The notes beneath the pieces were generated by a model. It did not search any database, was not told the DNA's origin, and was given only the letters and a program-made list of their open reading frames with translations. From assembly GCA_037577475.1 (NCBI GenBank), contig CM075190.1, positions 444,001-508,000 on the forward strand: a stretch of DNA of 64,000 bases, in the 5' to 3' direction. Position 1 is the stretch's first letter. Each line of letters begins with the position of its first letter. This document shows, piece after piece, positions 20,791 through 32,931 of this stretch. The position numbers were made by a program, and so were the translations under genes. The DNA is from Chaunax sp. Z400. Lineage: Eukaryota; Chordata; Actinopteri; Lophiiformes; Chaunacidae.

Positions 20791-22689
20791 TCCTCCTATA
20801 GGAAAAAAAACACAAACGCGTGTGTTAGGAGAAACGCGAGAGGCATTATTCTAACACGATCGATGTGAAGATGACGTATACCCAGATAAGACGCATTACA
20901 GGCACTGACTTTTCTATGTATTCATGAATCAATCTTAGTCACTTCTGAACTTTGATTATTTTGTTATATGACACCAACGTTGTGTCTCCAGTGTTAGAAG
21001 TAGAACAAGGTGCTCCTGTAATTAAATGAGATCTTCTTTATTAATAGCCTTGAGAACTTCTTGTCCATCGTTCTTGTCCAGTTTAACTAGTCTTTAGATA
21101 AATGTACAGTACATGTATTTCTTTTTTGCTTTACGTCTTTTTGTTTGTTCATGTTTCAAACTAACATTCAAGTCACAGATCTTTTTTTCACTTTAACATT
21201 GTAAGACAGGGTGTTTTTCAAAGTTTTCTTTAATTTCTCAGGTAATCATAATTAATATGATTTCAGTTGTTTTATGTTTAGTTATGTTTAATGACTCAAT
21301 TTCCAATATATTTATTGAATTAATCAATGGTCATCTACACACAACAGTTATGGAGAAATCAGACCATAAACGTGGTGTTATATTTATCTAAGGATAGCTG
21401 TAGGACATCTCACCTGCTTTCACTTAATAAAACTGCCTTCTTAGATTCACTGCAAACTTTACCTGCTGCTTTCATGTATTTTATAGTTTTTATTCTGTAA
21501 GTATTGCACAAACTATTTTCATTCTGTTCTATGAATGCATACATTATGTCGATTGTCTGGGTTTTTCTTTGTTTTGTATGTTGAGCCACACCTAAGATGA
21601 TTTTCTGTTATGAAAGTCAATAAAGTTTCTGATTCTCAAACAATACATATGAATGCAAACCTAATTTTGACTAAATGTGTAGTTTCTGCTTTTTGGCTAG
21701 TATAGACAGTCCGTACACACTGCAGTAAAGCATTCTTTTTTATTCAAAAAAATGTTTTAGATAAATGTAATTTCCAGCTTTTGGCAGGAGTCAAAGACAA
21801 TTTGTTGTTGGTTCAAACATAATGATGAATGGACAGCAACATTCCAAGTTATCACCATGTTCTCTTAGTAGTTCATCAAATGTTTAACAGATACAAAGCA
21901 GAACAAAGAACATTTATTTCTCTTCAGATTCAAGCACTTGTCCTCATATTTAGTGAATCAGTGCCAAACAAACCCCAAACTAGAACAAAACCACTTTTAG
22001 GACTGCGGCTCTAGAGACTGGACATGCATGTAAAAGAAAGGTCACATGTTCACGCCCCATAACATCCATGTCCCCTGGCTTTATATAACTCCATCAGCTA
22101 CACTACATTAAAATGGCACACACACAATAAGAAAGATAAACAACTTAACAGGGTTTATTTGGAACTGATGCTTACATAGATTTCAAAAGGCTACAATATA
22201 ATTAATAATCAAAACTGTACACATAAAAACAAAAGCTGACATCCTCTGCAGCTTAATAAAGGACTTTATAATCAGGACCCTCTTTTCACAAACTAAAACA
22301 TTCAGTCTGTCTGTGAAACATCCAAGGAATGAAAATAATACAGAAGAAACTTTTTTTTAAAGAAATACAATGCAATGCAAATACAATCCCCACAACAGGC
22401 AGCGAGTATCCTCAATTTCTTTAACTATTTTCCTTACAAAAGTATTTGTTCTAAAACTGATGAAAAACCTTCATAGTAGTTCAATGTGTTAATGAGGAGG
22501 TCGTCAAAATCCCAGTTTTACCGGTTTAGTTTGTTTAATGACTGTTCACCCTCCAGATACTCTTAGTAAATAATGATAGTTAAATAAGAAAACAAAGCGA
22601 CTACAGCAACACCACTGTTAGCTAAATGCTAGTGTCGGAACCCTAGCATGCTAATAGGAGATACAGACAGAGAGGGGGAGAGAGGGAGA

Positions 22690-22772
22690 AAGGTCTCTTT
22701 TTGTGAAATGCCTTGAGAAACCCTTTGTTAAGATTTGGCACCATACAAATAAAACTGACTTGACTTGATATT
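22690..22772 (+). repeat. 3' tail of an old non-LTR retroelement or SINE
   Basis: Reads TGTGAAATGCCTTGAGAAAC, then TTGTTAAGATTTGGCACCAT, ACAAATAAAACTGACTTGACTTGA. This is a decayed form of a 3' tail very common in teleosts (AAGCGCTTTGAG ... GGCGCTATATAAATAAAATTGA). The body of the element is not recognisable. Confidence 0.6.
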
Positions 22773-23362
22773 CTGATATTTAGCAGCTGATGCTCAGGAC
22801 AGCTTGCTTTAGCATGTTGGAAAGCTAACATTAAATAGCATTAAGCACAAACAGAGATGCTTGAAGGAAATGCCAGTAGTTCTGCAGCTATAGCAAACCA
22901 AAGTAACAGTAAAACTTAATTTCTGTTGGAGTAAGAAAACTTCCCTGAAAATATGTCATAATAAGGTATGTATGTGTAGCCAGTACTTGGTGATAATGAG
23001 TAACATTAGCTGACATTACAGGTGGACTAGTGGCTATAGCGTTGGAAGACTCTGGGAACAGGTAGGAGGAAATGATTAAACTGATGTACAGGATTTAATG
23101 AGACTCAGACAAAAGTGCAGTTGGAAAAAGTACCATGTATTAAAGAAGGAATGCAAAAATAAAAATAAACAGTATTTACAAAATCAAACGATAGCCATTC
23201 AAATTATATTAATACTCAATTCAATATTCATTCAACAATAATCATAGTTCAATTGGCTGCAAAGTTTGTAGCTCCAGCACCAAGGGATGTCAGTTATAGT
23301 CCAAACGTCATGTAAATCAGTCAGTCAACAAGGGAACGATTGGGCTGGAATGTGTGATGGAT

Positions 23363-23398
23363 TGAATGAGTGAGTGAGTGAGTGAGTGAGTGAGTGAA
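23363..23398. repeat. (GAGT)n microsatellite
   Basis: Eight to nine GAGT units. Confidence 0.95.
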
Positions 23399-25010
23399 GG
23401 AGGTCAGTCTCTCTCCTATCACCCAGGCAGGCAGGGTGAATGCAACAGGTTTCTTCATAATAGGAGGTGTTCCTGGTCAACAGCTCGCCATCCTTTTTCC
23501 CCCCCAAGGAAATAAACCTGGCCTGTATAAGCAGACAAGGCCAACTTTAATACACGGATTTGTTAAAACCAAACAAAATACCAAAATACATTCAGTGACT
23601 TTACAGCTGGGATCACTAGCTTCAAGTTCACACCATTCAGTGATAAATCATCAAGTGTAACTGCTGTCCCTTAAAAGAACAGAATAATTCAATGGAATCA
23701 ATATGATTTAATCAATAATGCTTTTGCACTGGATCATTACGATCCGGATAGAAAAGTTCACTTCTGTTAGCAGACTTAGCGTTAGCCGCTAGGCTAAGTT
23801 AACTAGCGGTAGCTGCTAACAGTTTACGTATCACATACAAACCACTCGTGTCATCATGTGTGCTTCGCAACAACACATAGATAATATTACAGACAAAACA
23901 ATCAGACCAATGCAGTAAGAAGGTTCAGCAGTGTTACCTAGGGCGATAGCTGCATGCTAACACAATAGCTTTAGTGCAACTCACCCATTCGAGAGTTCAG
24001 CTCGTTCACGTAATAGCAGTGAGTTAAGTCACAGGACACATCTACAAATCGGCAATAAATTACAATTCCGTACATTGCATGTTCAACAAGTTTGAAGTTG
24101 GAATACACGAATAAAGCATGTTTAATTACCGATCTGCAGCAGCTCTGTTCCCTCACACACCATACACGCCAAGCCATTCATTTCCAATGGTAAGCAGCTG
24201 GCACTACCGGTATAACGCCCTGCGGCTGCTCTGATTCGATGTGGAAAATACCGCGATAGTTCGCCCGAGAACTGGGCAGATACATAACATGATAACATAA
24301 TATACTACGATTGAAATGCATTTAGCATATATTTACATTTTGAATATAGGACCTGGGTTACATATGTATTCCATGTGTAGATAAGGGTAATAGTGATTTA
24401 AAAAACAACTAAAACAGGGTCCATGATGAATTTAGCAGCCATCTTCACACATTACAGCAGCTGATATTAAAGAAAACAAAAAGAGTATAATAAGAAAAAT
24501 GTATTTATATAGAAAAAAAGAAACCAAACTATGATTTTTGACTGCTGTGCTGGTAAATTTAAAAAGGAGCTGTAGCTTTTTTTTATGTGCTAACAAATTA
24601 CTCCAGACTGTCAGAAATAAAGGTGTAGCAGATTAAAAAAAGGCTCATCCAGACATTTTTCCTTCAACATAAAAAAGAATGTTTTGTATTTGCTGTGGAA
24701 ATGGTTGTGTTAAAACTGATGTCACAACTCCTTTAATATATTATTATTAACCTTTATTTAGACAGGGAAATCCATTGAGACTGGAGTCTCATTTTCAACG
24801 AAGCCCTGGTTACATACAATAATTTAAAACATGATACAATTAAACACAATTCAAAAGCAAAACAAAAACAATAGAACAAGAGGAAAAGTAATAAAAAACA
24901 TCAGCCTTAAATGGTGCCATGGTTATGAACAATAATCTAATCTAAAACAATTAAGAGACAACAAAACAGGGGGAAAGCAATGAGACATGACATTAATAGC
25001 AGCAAATCAA

Positions 25011-26419
25011 TCAATAAAATAATTTCAAGATAAAACATTTGCAATCCTCTACGTCCAATTCATATAATAAATCTTTAAAAATGGTCAAGGAGATGATTGT
25101 CTTTAATTTAGCAGCCTCTTGGAACTTATTCCAGGCTCTAGCCACACAATCGCTAAAAGCAGTTTTTCCTTGTTCAGTTCTAACGGTTGGCACTTCGAGG
25201 AGTAACCAATCCTGAGATCTTGTTTGGTGGGCATTAGAGCGCCATGAAATTAGTGATGCCAGATAGCTGGGTACCTTCTGTAATATAGCTTTATAAGCAT
25301 AAATAAGCAGGTGCTGCCTACTCCTTGTGGAGAGTGATGACCAACCTACAGCCTGGTAAAGATCACAGTGATGCATTCTAAAATGATAACCAGTAATGAA
25401 ACGAAGTGCTGAATGATAAACAGTATCGAGTGCTTTCAATGTGGTAGAGGTAGCATGCATATAAAAAATGTCACCATAATCAAGTACAGGCAGGAAAGTG
25501 GACTGTACTAACCGCCTTCTAGCTTCAGCTGAGAAGCAGGATCTATTTCTAAAGAAGAACCCAAGATTCATCCTTAGCTTTTTAACTAGCTCATCAACAT
25601 GATTTTTTAAAGAGAGCTTTTCATCAATAACAATACTAAGGTACTTGTAGGAGGACACTTTTTAAACTTTTAAACCATTTAGAGTACAAATATTTAAATC
25701 AGTTCCCTCCAGGGAGCGGGATCTAGAAAATATCATATATTTTGTTTTTGTTCCACTTAAAACATGTTTAAGATCAAGGAGTGCGTGCTGGATTGACCCA
25801 AAAGCAGGATGCAGGATAGATAATGCTCTCCTCAATGTAGAAGCAGATGAATATAACACAGTGTCGTCAGCATAAAAATGCACCTTACAGCCATTGTCAA
25901 ATGACGCAATGTTATTAATATACAGTGAGAAGAGTAAGGGGCCTAAATTTGAACCCTGTGGTACTCCTTTAGTGACCTTCAGAATGTTCGAATGAGTAGA
26001 ATCTGCAACAATACGTTGAGTTCTATCTGCAAGATAGTTTGTGAACCATTGGTGGGCATTCTGGTTATGCCAGCTGCAGCTAGTCTATCTAATAAAACTG
26101 AGTGGTCGACTGTATCAAAGGCTTTAGACAGGTCGATGAATAAAGCAGCACAGTGGTGTCCATTGTCAAGAGTACATATGATGTCATTGAGAACTAGAGA
26201 AGCAGCTGAAATGGTGCTATGACCTGATCTGAAACCAGACTGAAAGGTATTTAAAATGCAATTTGTCTGTAGGAATGAATTTAATTGACGATTTACAAAA
26301 GATTCTAGAGTTTTGGCTAAACAGGAAAGCTTGGATATTGGACGGTAATTATTTAAATCTTTACGATCTCTTCCCTTGTGAAGTGGGAGCACGTAAGCAG
26401 TTTTCCAGATAGGAAACAA
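25011..26419 (-). pseudogene. LINE reverse transcriptase and C-terminal region, left arm
   Basis: Pieces in order on the minus strand: KTAYVLPLHKGRDRKDLNNY with RPISKLS (26,419-25,979), FIDLSKAFDTVDH, GVPQGS in another frame near 25,960, FYADDTVLYSS (25,883-25,662), an in-frame TAA at 25,662, then SSYKYLSIVIDEKLSLK to the end at 25,011. These are reverse-transcriptase motifs; FYADD holds the catalytic Asp pair. Frameshift near 26,070. Confidence 0.9.
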
Positions 26420-27071
26420 TTCCTGTTCTAAGAGACAGATTAAAAATATATGAAACAGGTCCAGCTATGACTGAGGCAGCTGTCCTCAAAAGACTGGGGT
26501 CAAGCTGGTCGGCACCAATCGACTTTTTTGAGTCTATCCTAAAAAGAGCATCACCAACTTCCGATTCAGATAGTGGACTAAATGAGAAAGTACTCCTAGG
26601 ATTCCCAGAGAGCTCTTTTCCTGATTGACAGATGTCTGGTTGATAATGTTGTCCTGAGATGGCAGTATTTTTCAGATTGATTTTATCAAATAAATGTCGT
26701 GTGTTAATAAAATGAGAATTAAAAACATTACAAATTTCTGCTTTGTCATTTACGGGACCGTTGTCAGACGGTAATTGGAGAGGAAGTGGAGGGGTGGAAT
26801 TATTCTTCATTGATTTAATTGTATTCCAGAATTTAATTGGATTACCGGCACTCAGTTGTAAGGAATTAAGATAATATGAGGATTTAGCTTTACTGATCAT
26901 AGGAGTGCATCTGTTTCGCAACTGCCTAAACAGAGTCCAATCTGACGCATCCTCAGTGTTTCTAGCCTTTGCCCATGCAGAGTTTCTCTTTGTGTTATTT
27001 CTGATAGCTCGTGTGAGAACCAGGCAGTATATCTGTCCTTAATACGTAGTTTCCTGTAAGGAGCATGTTTG

Positions 27072-27869
27072 TCAGCCACAGAAATAGGTGAAGGCTAGGT
27101 GTGGGTCTGGTATAAGAGTCACTCTATCTAAATTACATGTATTCAGATCATGTAGGAACCCCTGAGTGTCAAAGTGCCTGAAATTCCTTTTAGTTAAAAT
27201 GCGTGTCTTTGTTCTACATACTTTCACATTCCTAATGCAAGCAATTGGGCAGTGATCACTGAAATCTTGGGGAAAAACTCCACTGGCTGGATATCTCTGA
27301 GGCATATTGATGTGAATGATGTCTATCAGGGAGGATTTGGAGCTGCATTTCACATTAGGACGTGTTGGCTTGGTTATTAATTGTGTTAGGTTTAAATTTG
27401 TGCACAAATCTTTGAGGTCGTTTTTTCCCAGTCAACGTTTAAATCACCCATGATTAGCAATTCTGTAGCTGTATATGGAGAGAAAATGTCAAAAAGATTA
27501 TCAATTGCTTGGGGGAGAGCTGAAGGGGGTCTATATGTCCCAATCAGTGTCAATGATGTTTTTCCCCCAAGATTTACTGACAAAGCCAGACATTCAAACT
27601 CTTTTGGAACAGATGATGAGATGAGTACTGTTACCGGGAAACATGTTTTAACAAAGATAGCTACACCACCACCTTTCCCTTTTCTGTCTGCTCTAAAAAG
27701 GTTAAAACCAACAATATTAACAGCAGAGTCAGGGACAGTATTTTTCAACCAAGACTCAGAGATGATTAAAATATCTGGGTCTGTCTGTTGGATCAAAATA
27801 TTAATATAGTCCCGTTTAGAGACCAAACTTCTTGCATTTATGTGGAGCAGCCCAAGTCCTTTTGTATAT
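27072..27869 (-). pseudogene. LINE endonuclease, left arm
   Basis: N-terminal LLHINARSL and SESWL, central GGGVAIFVK and LIMGDLN, C-terminal SDHCPI: the ordered motifs of an apurinic-type endonuclease. A one-base loss in an A run near 27,422 separates the two parts, and frame breaks follow towards 27,080 and 26,960. Confidence 0.85.
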
Positions 27870-28954
27870 ATGAGCTATTTATACATCATGGTGGTGCTAG
27901 AGGCCATGTCAGCAGTAAAGTTAGAAGACATCTTCCTCTTGGTGCCATGATCTGACAGTCCATCTAATAATTAGTAATAATGTAGTAAAGCATTCGCTCC
28001 AGTAGAGCTTCTCCCAGTAAAAGACTGGGCGACTCCCACTGACCAGCAGTGGAGGACCGTATTGGGCAGCTCTCTGTGTGAAGCCTTTTATTCTGGATAA
28101 ATACAGACTTATAAATGCAGGTATTAAAATGACTGTTTAAAAACAGCCATATGTTCAGTGTAGTTTAGTTTATTAAGTTTATTTACATCAGGGACCATGT
28201 ACAAATACATTAGTCTCAAGTAAGAGAGACGATGCTTTGCAGCAGATTTAGCTACTAGCTAATTTCCTTCACATGTTGCTCCTGTAATAACAGTCCTACT
28301 CTACAACCCTTAGATCGAAGGAGCTGATTTGATTTGTTCTGAACTTTATATCAAATCTCCTGTTTTCCTCCTAACTTCACCTCATCAAAACATTTAAGTT
28401 ACTTCTCAATGCAACACACAATAATATAAACACCAAAAGAAAAAGGGAATTAGTCTGAAGTCAGTGCTGGTCAAGTTACAACAGTTTCAAAACAGCTGAT
28501 AAAAGTTAGATTGATCCTTTTCAAATTAAGACAAAGGAGTGATGTAACTAGAGTACATTTCATACAATCTGACTGTATGTTTCCACTATGTTTGTGTTGT
28601 TCTGTACCCATAAGGACATGTTAGCTACTACCAGCTTCTACTTGTTGTTTAGCTCTGTTGTTATACTTGCATGCAACACTGTTGATCCACATGATTAATG
28701 CTTATATATCTATATGCTTACCATTACGTGAGAATGAAACGCCGAGTTAGTACGACTTCAATTACCACTCCTATGGTACAGCATCAATACTTTGGTTTCC
28801 ATCGTTGTCTGTTTAAAGTAAGACCCTGGAAGGGATCACAGAGCAGTAAACACATTAATCAGATGGCTCTATATAATGGAGAGCTATTGTTAGGGGAGAA
28901 AAGGTTTGACATGAGAAGAAGTGAGAAGATTATTATACATTACTACAAGAAACT
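27870..28954. other. Left-arm spacer between LINE and minisatellite
   Basis: Possibly the LINE 5' leader next to the endonuclease and then unique AT-rich sequence. A 94-codon frame at 28698-28982 runs into the minisatellite; it is mirrored exactly in the other arm but has no coding character I recognise. Confidence 0.5.
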
Positions 28955-30258
28955 AAAGGTTTATACTAAAGGTTTATACTAAAGGTTTATACTAAAGGTT
29001 TAACTAAAGGTTTAACTAAAATTTTTATACTAAAGGTTTATACTAAAGGTTTTTACTAAAGGTTTATACTAAAGGTTTACACTAAAGGTTTGACTAAAGG
29101 TTTATACTAAAGGTTTAACTAAAGGTTTAACTAAAGGTTTATACTAAAGGTTTATACTAAAGGTTTATACTAAAGGTTTATACTAAAGGTTTAACTAAAG
29201 GTTTATACTAAAGGTTTAACTAAAGGTTTATACTAAAGGTTTAACTAAAGGTTTATACTAAAGGTTTATACTAAAGGTTTAACTAAAGGTTTAACTAAAG
29301 GTTTATACTAAAGGTTTATACTAAAGGTTTATACTAAAGGTTTAACTAAAGGTTTATACTAAAGGTTTAACTAAAGGTTTATACTAAAGGTTTATACTAA
29401 AGGTTTAACTAAAGGTTTAACTAAAGGTTTATACTAAAGGTTTATACTAAAGGTTTATACTAAAGGTTTAACTAAAGGTTTATACTAAAGGTTTATAATA
29501 AAGGTTTATACTAAAGGTTTATACTAAAGGTTTATACTAAAGGTTTAACTAAAGGTTTATACTAAAGGTTTAACTAAAGGTTTATACTAAAGGTTTATAC
29601 TAAAGGTTTAACTAAAGGTTTAACTAAAGGTTTATACTAAAGGTTTATACTAAAGGTTTATACTAAAGGTTTAACTAAAGGTTTATACTAAAGGTTTATA
29701 ATAAAGGTTTATACTAAAGGTTTATACTAAAGGTTTATACTAAAGGTTTATAATAAAGGTTTATACTAAAGGTTTATACTAAAGGTTTATAATAAAGGTT
29801 TATACTAAAGGTTTATACTAAAGGTTTGACTAAAGGTTTATACTAAAGGTTTATACTAAAGGTTTAACTAAAGGTTTATACTAAAGGTTTATACTAAAGG
29901 TTTATACTAAAGGTTTATTACTAAAGGTTTATTACTAAAGGTTTATAGTAAAGGTTTAACTAAAGGTTTAACTAAAGGTTTAACTAAAGGTTTGACTAAA
30001 GGTTTATACTAAATGTTTATACTAAAGGTTTATACTAAAGGTTCAACTAAAGGTTTATACTAAAGGTTTATACTAAAGGTTTATACTAAAGGTTTATACT
30101 AAAGGTTTATACTAAAGGTTTAACTAAAGGTTTATACTAAAGGTTTAACTAAAGGTTTATACTAAAGGTTTAACTAAAGGTTTATACTAAAGGTTTAACT
30201 AAAGGTTTATACTAAAGGTTTATACTAAAGGTTTATACTAAAGGTTTATACTAAAGGT
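28955..30258. repeat. 12/13-bp minisatellite (ACTAAAGGTTTAT / ACTAAAGGTTTA), left arm
   Basis: About 100 tandem units, mixing a 13-base form with AT and a 12-base form with A. Long blocks of the same mixed order recur (for example near 29,100, 29,280, 29,400 and 29,590), so the array has grown by copying blocks. Confidence 0.96.
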
Positions 30259-30500
30259 TTGTTGAGCCGCATTTTGTAATAACGGTGCATTTTGTAATAA
30301 ACGTCCAAAATGTAATAACTTTTTCATTTCATTTTGTAATAAAGCCGCATTTTGTAATAAACTGCCGCATTTTGTAATAAACTGCCCCAACGCATTTTGT
30401 AATAAATTTTGCCACATTATGTAATAAGTTATTACATTTTGAGAAGATTATTACAAAATGCACTTGCAACTTTTTTATTCTCTAGAAAATGTAATAACAT
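30259..30500. repeat. GCATTTTGTAATAA degenerate repeat, left arm
   Basis: Ten or so loosely spaced copies of (G/C)CATTTTGTAATAA in both orientations (TTATTACATTTTG also occurs), so this stretch can itself fold. Confidence 0.8.
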
Positions 30501-30584
30501 GGTGCATTACGTAATAACAATTCTAAAGCATTGTTTATTTGTTTGTTAATTGTATTTTATTTTACTTTAAAGTATTTGTAAAAG

Positions 30585-31885
30585 TTAGGTAATGAGATGC
30601 GAAAAAAAATTGGTAATGAGATGCGAATTTAAAAAAAAAAAAAATGATTAAAAAAAATTGGTAATGAGATGCGAAAAAAAAATCGGTAATGAGATGCGGG
30701 GGGAAAATGGTAATGAGATGCGAAAAAAAATTGGTAATGAGATGCGGGGAAAAAATAAAATAATAATTGTTAATGAGATGCGAAAAATAAAATTGGTAAT
30801 GAGATGCGGAAAAAAAATTGGTAATGAGATGCAAAAATAACAGGAAAAAAACAAAAAAAATTGGTAATGAGATGCGGGGAAAAAAAAGTAATGAGATGCG
30901 GAAAAAAATTGGTAATGGGATGCGAGAAGGGAAAAAAAAAATTGGTAATGAGATGCGAAAAAATATAATAATAAAAAATAATTGGTAATGAGATGCGGAA
31001 GAAAAAAAATTGGTAATGAGATGCGAGAAAAAAAATTGGTAATGAGATGCAGAAAAAAAAGAAAAAAAAATTGGTAATGAGATGCGGGGAAAAAAATTGG
31101 TAATGAGATGCGGGGAAAAAATTGGTAATGAGATGCGAGAAAAAAAATTGGTAATGAGATGCAGAAAAAAAAGAAAAAAAATTGGTGATGAGATGCGGGG
31201 GAAAAAATTGGTAATGAGATGCGAAAAAAAATTGGTAATGAGATGCGGAATTTAAAAAAAAATGCTTAAAAAATTGGTAATGAGATGCGGAAAAAAAATT
31301 GGTAATGAGATGCGGGGGGGGAAATGGTAATGAGATGCTAAAAAAATTTGGTAATGGGATGCAGGAAAAAAAAAAAATTGGTAATGAGATGCGGAAAAAA
31401 AAATTGGTAATGAGATGTGGGGAAAAACAGGGAAAAAACAAAAATTGGTAATGAGATGCGGAAAAAAAATTGGTAATGAGATGCGGGGGGAAAAATGGTA
31501 ATGAGATGCTAAAAAAATTTGGTAATGAGATGCAGGGGGAAAAAAATAATAATTGGTAATGAGATGCGGGAAAAAAAAATGGTAATGAGGTGCGGAAGAA
31601 AAAAATTGGTAATGAGATGCTAAAAAAAATTGTTAATGAGATGCTAAAAAAAATTTGGTAATGAGATGAAAAACAAAAAACAAAAAAACAATTGGTAATG
31701 AGATGCGAAAAATATATAAAATAAAAAAAAATGGTAATGAGATGCGGAAGAAAAAAATTGGTAATGAGATGCAAAAAAAAATTTGGTAATGAGATGCAGA
31801 AAAAAAAAAAAAACAATTGGTAATGAGATGCTAAAAAAAAAATTGGTAATGAGATGCGGAAAAAAATTGGTAATGAGATGCGAAA
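30585..31885 (+). repeat. GGTAATGAGATGCG + poly(A) minisatellite, left array
   Basis: About 45 copies of TTGGTAATGAGATGCG joined by A or G runs of variable length, so the period drifts between 22 and 45 bases. It is in the plus sense and meets its inverted partner at about 31,886. Confidence 0.96.
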
Positions 31886-31889
31886 TTTT

Positions 31890-32605
31890 TTTTTAAACCA
31901 ATTTTTTTTCTGCATCTCATTACCAATTTTTTTCTTCCGCATCTCATTACCAATTTTATTTTTCGCATCTCATTACCAATTATTATTTTTTTTTTCCTGC
32001 ATCTCATTACCAAATTTTTTTTAGCATCTCATTACCATTTTTCCCCCTTTTTTTTCTGCATCTCATTACCAATTTTTTTTCTCGCATCTCATTACCAATT
32101 TTTTTCCCGCATCTCATTACCAATTTTTTTCTCTTTTTTTTCTGCATCTCATTACCAATTTTTTTTCTCACATCTCATTACCAATTTTTTTTCTTCCGCA
32201 TCTCATTACCAATTTTTTTTTATTTATATTTTTTCGCATCTCATTACCAATTTTTTTTTTCCCTTCTCGCATCCCATTACCAATTTTTTTTCGCATCTCA
32301 TTACTTTTTTTTCCGCATTTCATTACCAATTTTTTTTGTTTTTTTCCTGGTTTTTTTGCATCTCATACCAATTTTTTTTCCGCATCTCATTACCAATTTT
32401 ATTTTTCGCATCTCATTAACAATTATTATTTTATTTTTCCCCCGCATCTCATTACCAATTTTTTTTGCATCTCATTACCATTTTTTCCCCGCATCTCATT
32501 ACCGATTTTTTTTTCGCATCTCATTACCAATTTTTTTTAATCATTTTTTTTTTTTTAAATTCGCATCTCATTACCAATTTTTTTTCGCATCTCATTACCT
32601 AACTT
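31890..32605 (-). repeat. GGTAATGAGATGCG + poly(A) minisatellite, right array (inverted)
   Basis: The same repeat as at 30,585-31,885 in the opposite sense (CGCATCTCATTACCAATTTT). The switch of sense falls within a TTTTTTTTTAAACCAATTTT stretch at 31,886-31,907. Confidence 0.96.
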
Positions 32606-32689
32606 TTACAAATACTTTAAAGTAAAATAAAATACAATTAACAAACAAATAAACAATGCTTTAGAATTGTTATTACGTAATGCACCATG

Positions 32690-32931
32690 TTATTACATTT
32701 TCTAGAGAATAAAAAAGTTGCAAGTGCATTTTGTAATAATCTTCTCAAAATGTAATAACTTATTACATAATGTGGAAAAATTTATTACAAAATGCGTTGG
32801 GGCAGTTTATTACAAAATGCGGCAGTTTATTACAAAATGCGGCTTTATTACAAAATGAAATGAAAAAGTTATTACATTTTGGACGTTTATTACAAAATGC
32901 ACCGTTATTACAAAATGCGGCTCAACAAACC
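32690..32931. repeat. GCATTTTGTAATAA degenerate repeat, right arm
   Basis: Mirror of 30,259-30,500, with a few substitutions (for example near 32,775, AATGTGGAAAAATTT against AAATTTTGCCACATT). Confidence 0.8.

Larger units (their letters stand above)
20791..24155. other. AT-rich noncoding region
   Basis: About 3.4 kb with no convincing gene on either strand. A polyadenylation-type end (GTCAATAAAGTTTCTGATTC, near 21625) on the plus strand may mark an old transcript or retroelement 3' end. GCTAGC-type words cluster near 23,760-23,830. Confidence 0.55.
24735..27869 (-). mobile_element. Decayed non-LTR retrotransposon (LINE), left arm
   Basis: On the minus strand: endonuclease start (GLLHINARSLVSKRD, then ILIISESWL and GDLNVDW), endonuclease end (SDHCPI), reverse transcriptase and C-terminal region, then an AAATAAAGGTTAATAATAATA tail at 24,735-24,765. 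No ORF1 is seen. At least five frame breaks and one in-frame stop split it, so it cannot make a protein. The TTAATAATA tail and the layout fit the CR1/L2/Rex1 group of fish elements; the exact clade is uncertain. The lesions match those of the right-arm copy. Confidence 0.9.
24156..31886 (+). repeat. Left arm of a ~14.8 kb palindrome
   Basis: From CACACCATACACGCC at 24156 the sequence is the complement of the right arm, read back from 38997. The pairing holds through unique sequence, a LINE, and three different tandem arrays, with only scattered substitutions. Paired coordinates sum to 63,187 in the LINE (25011 with 38176, 27826 with 35361) and to 63,153 at the outer edge. The 34-base shift is an insertion in the left arm (or deletion in the right) near 24,635-24,670. 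The arms meet in opposed minisatellite arrays without a unique spacer. Confidence 0.97.

Noticed and set aside
28698..28982. 94-codon frame mirrored at 34205-34489
   Set aside because: Conserved only because the arms are copies; it runs into the minisatellite and has no recognisable domain.
28955..30258. Possible CRISPR array
   Set aside because: Units are contiguous 12/13-mers without unique spacers, in an evidently eukaryotic context.
30562..32625. Phe/Ile/Ser-His-rich frames of up to 390 codons (SHLITNFF)
   Set aside because: Translation of the GGTAATGAGATGCG poly(A) minisatellite.
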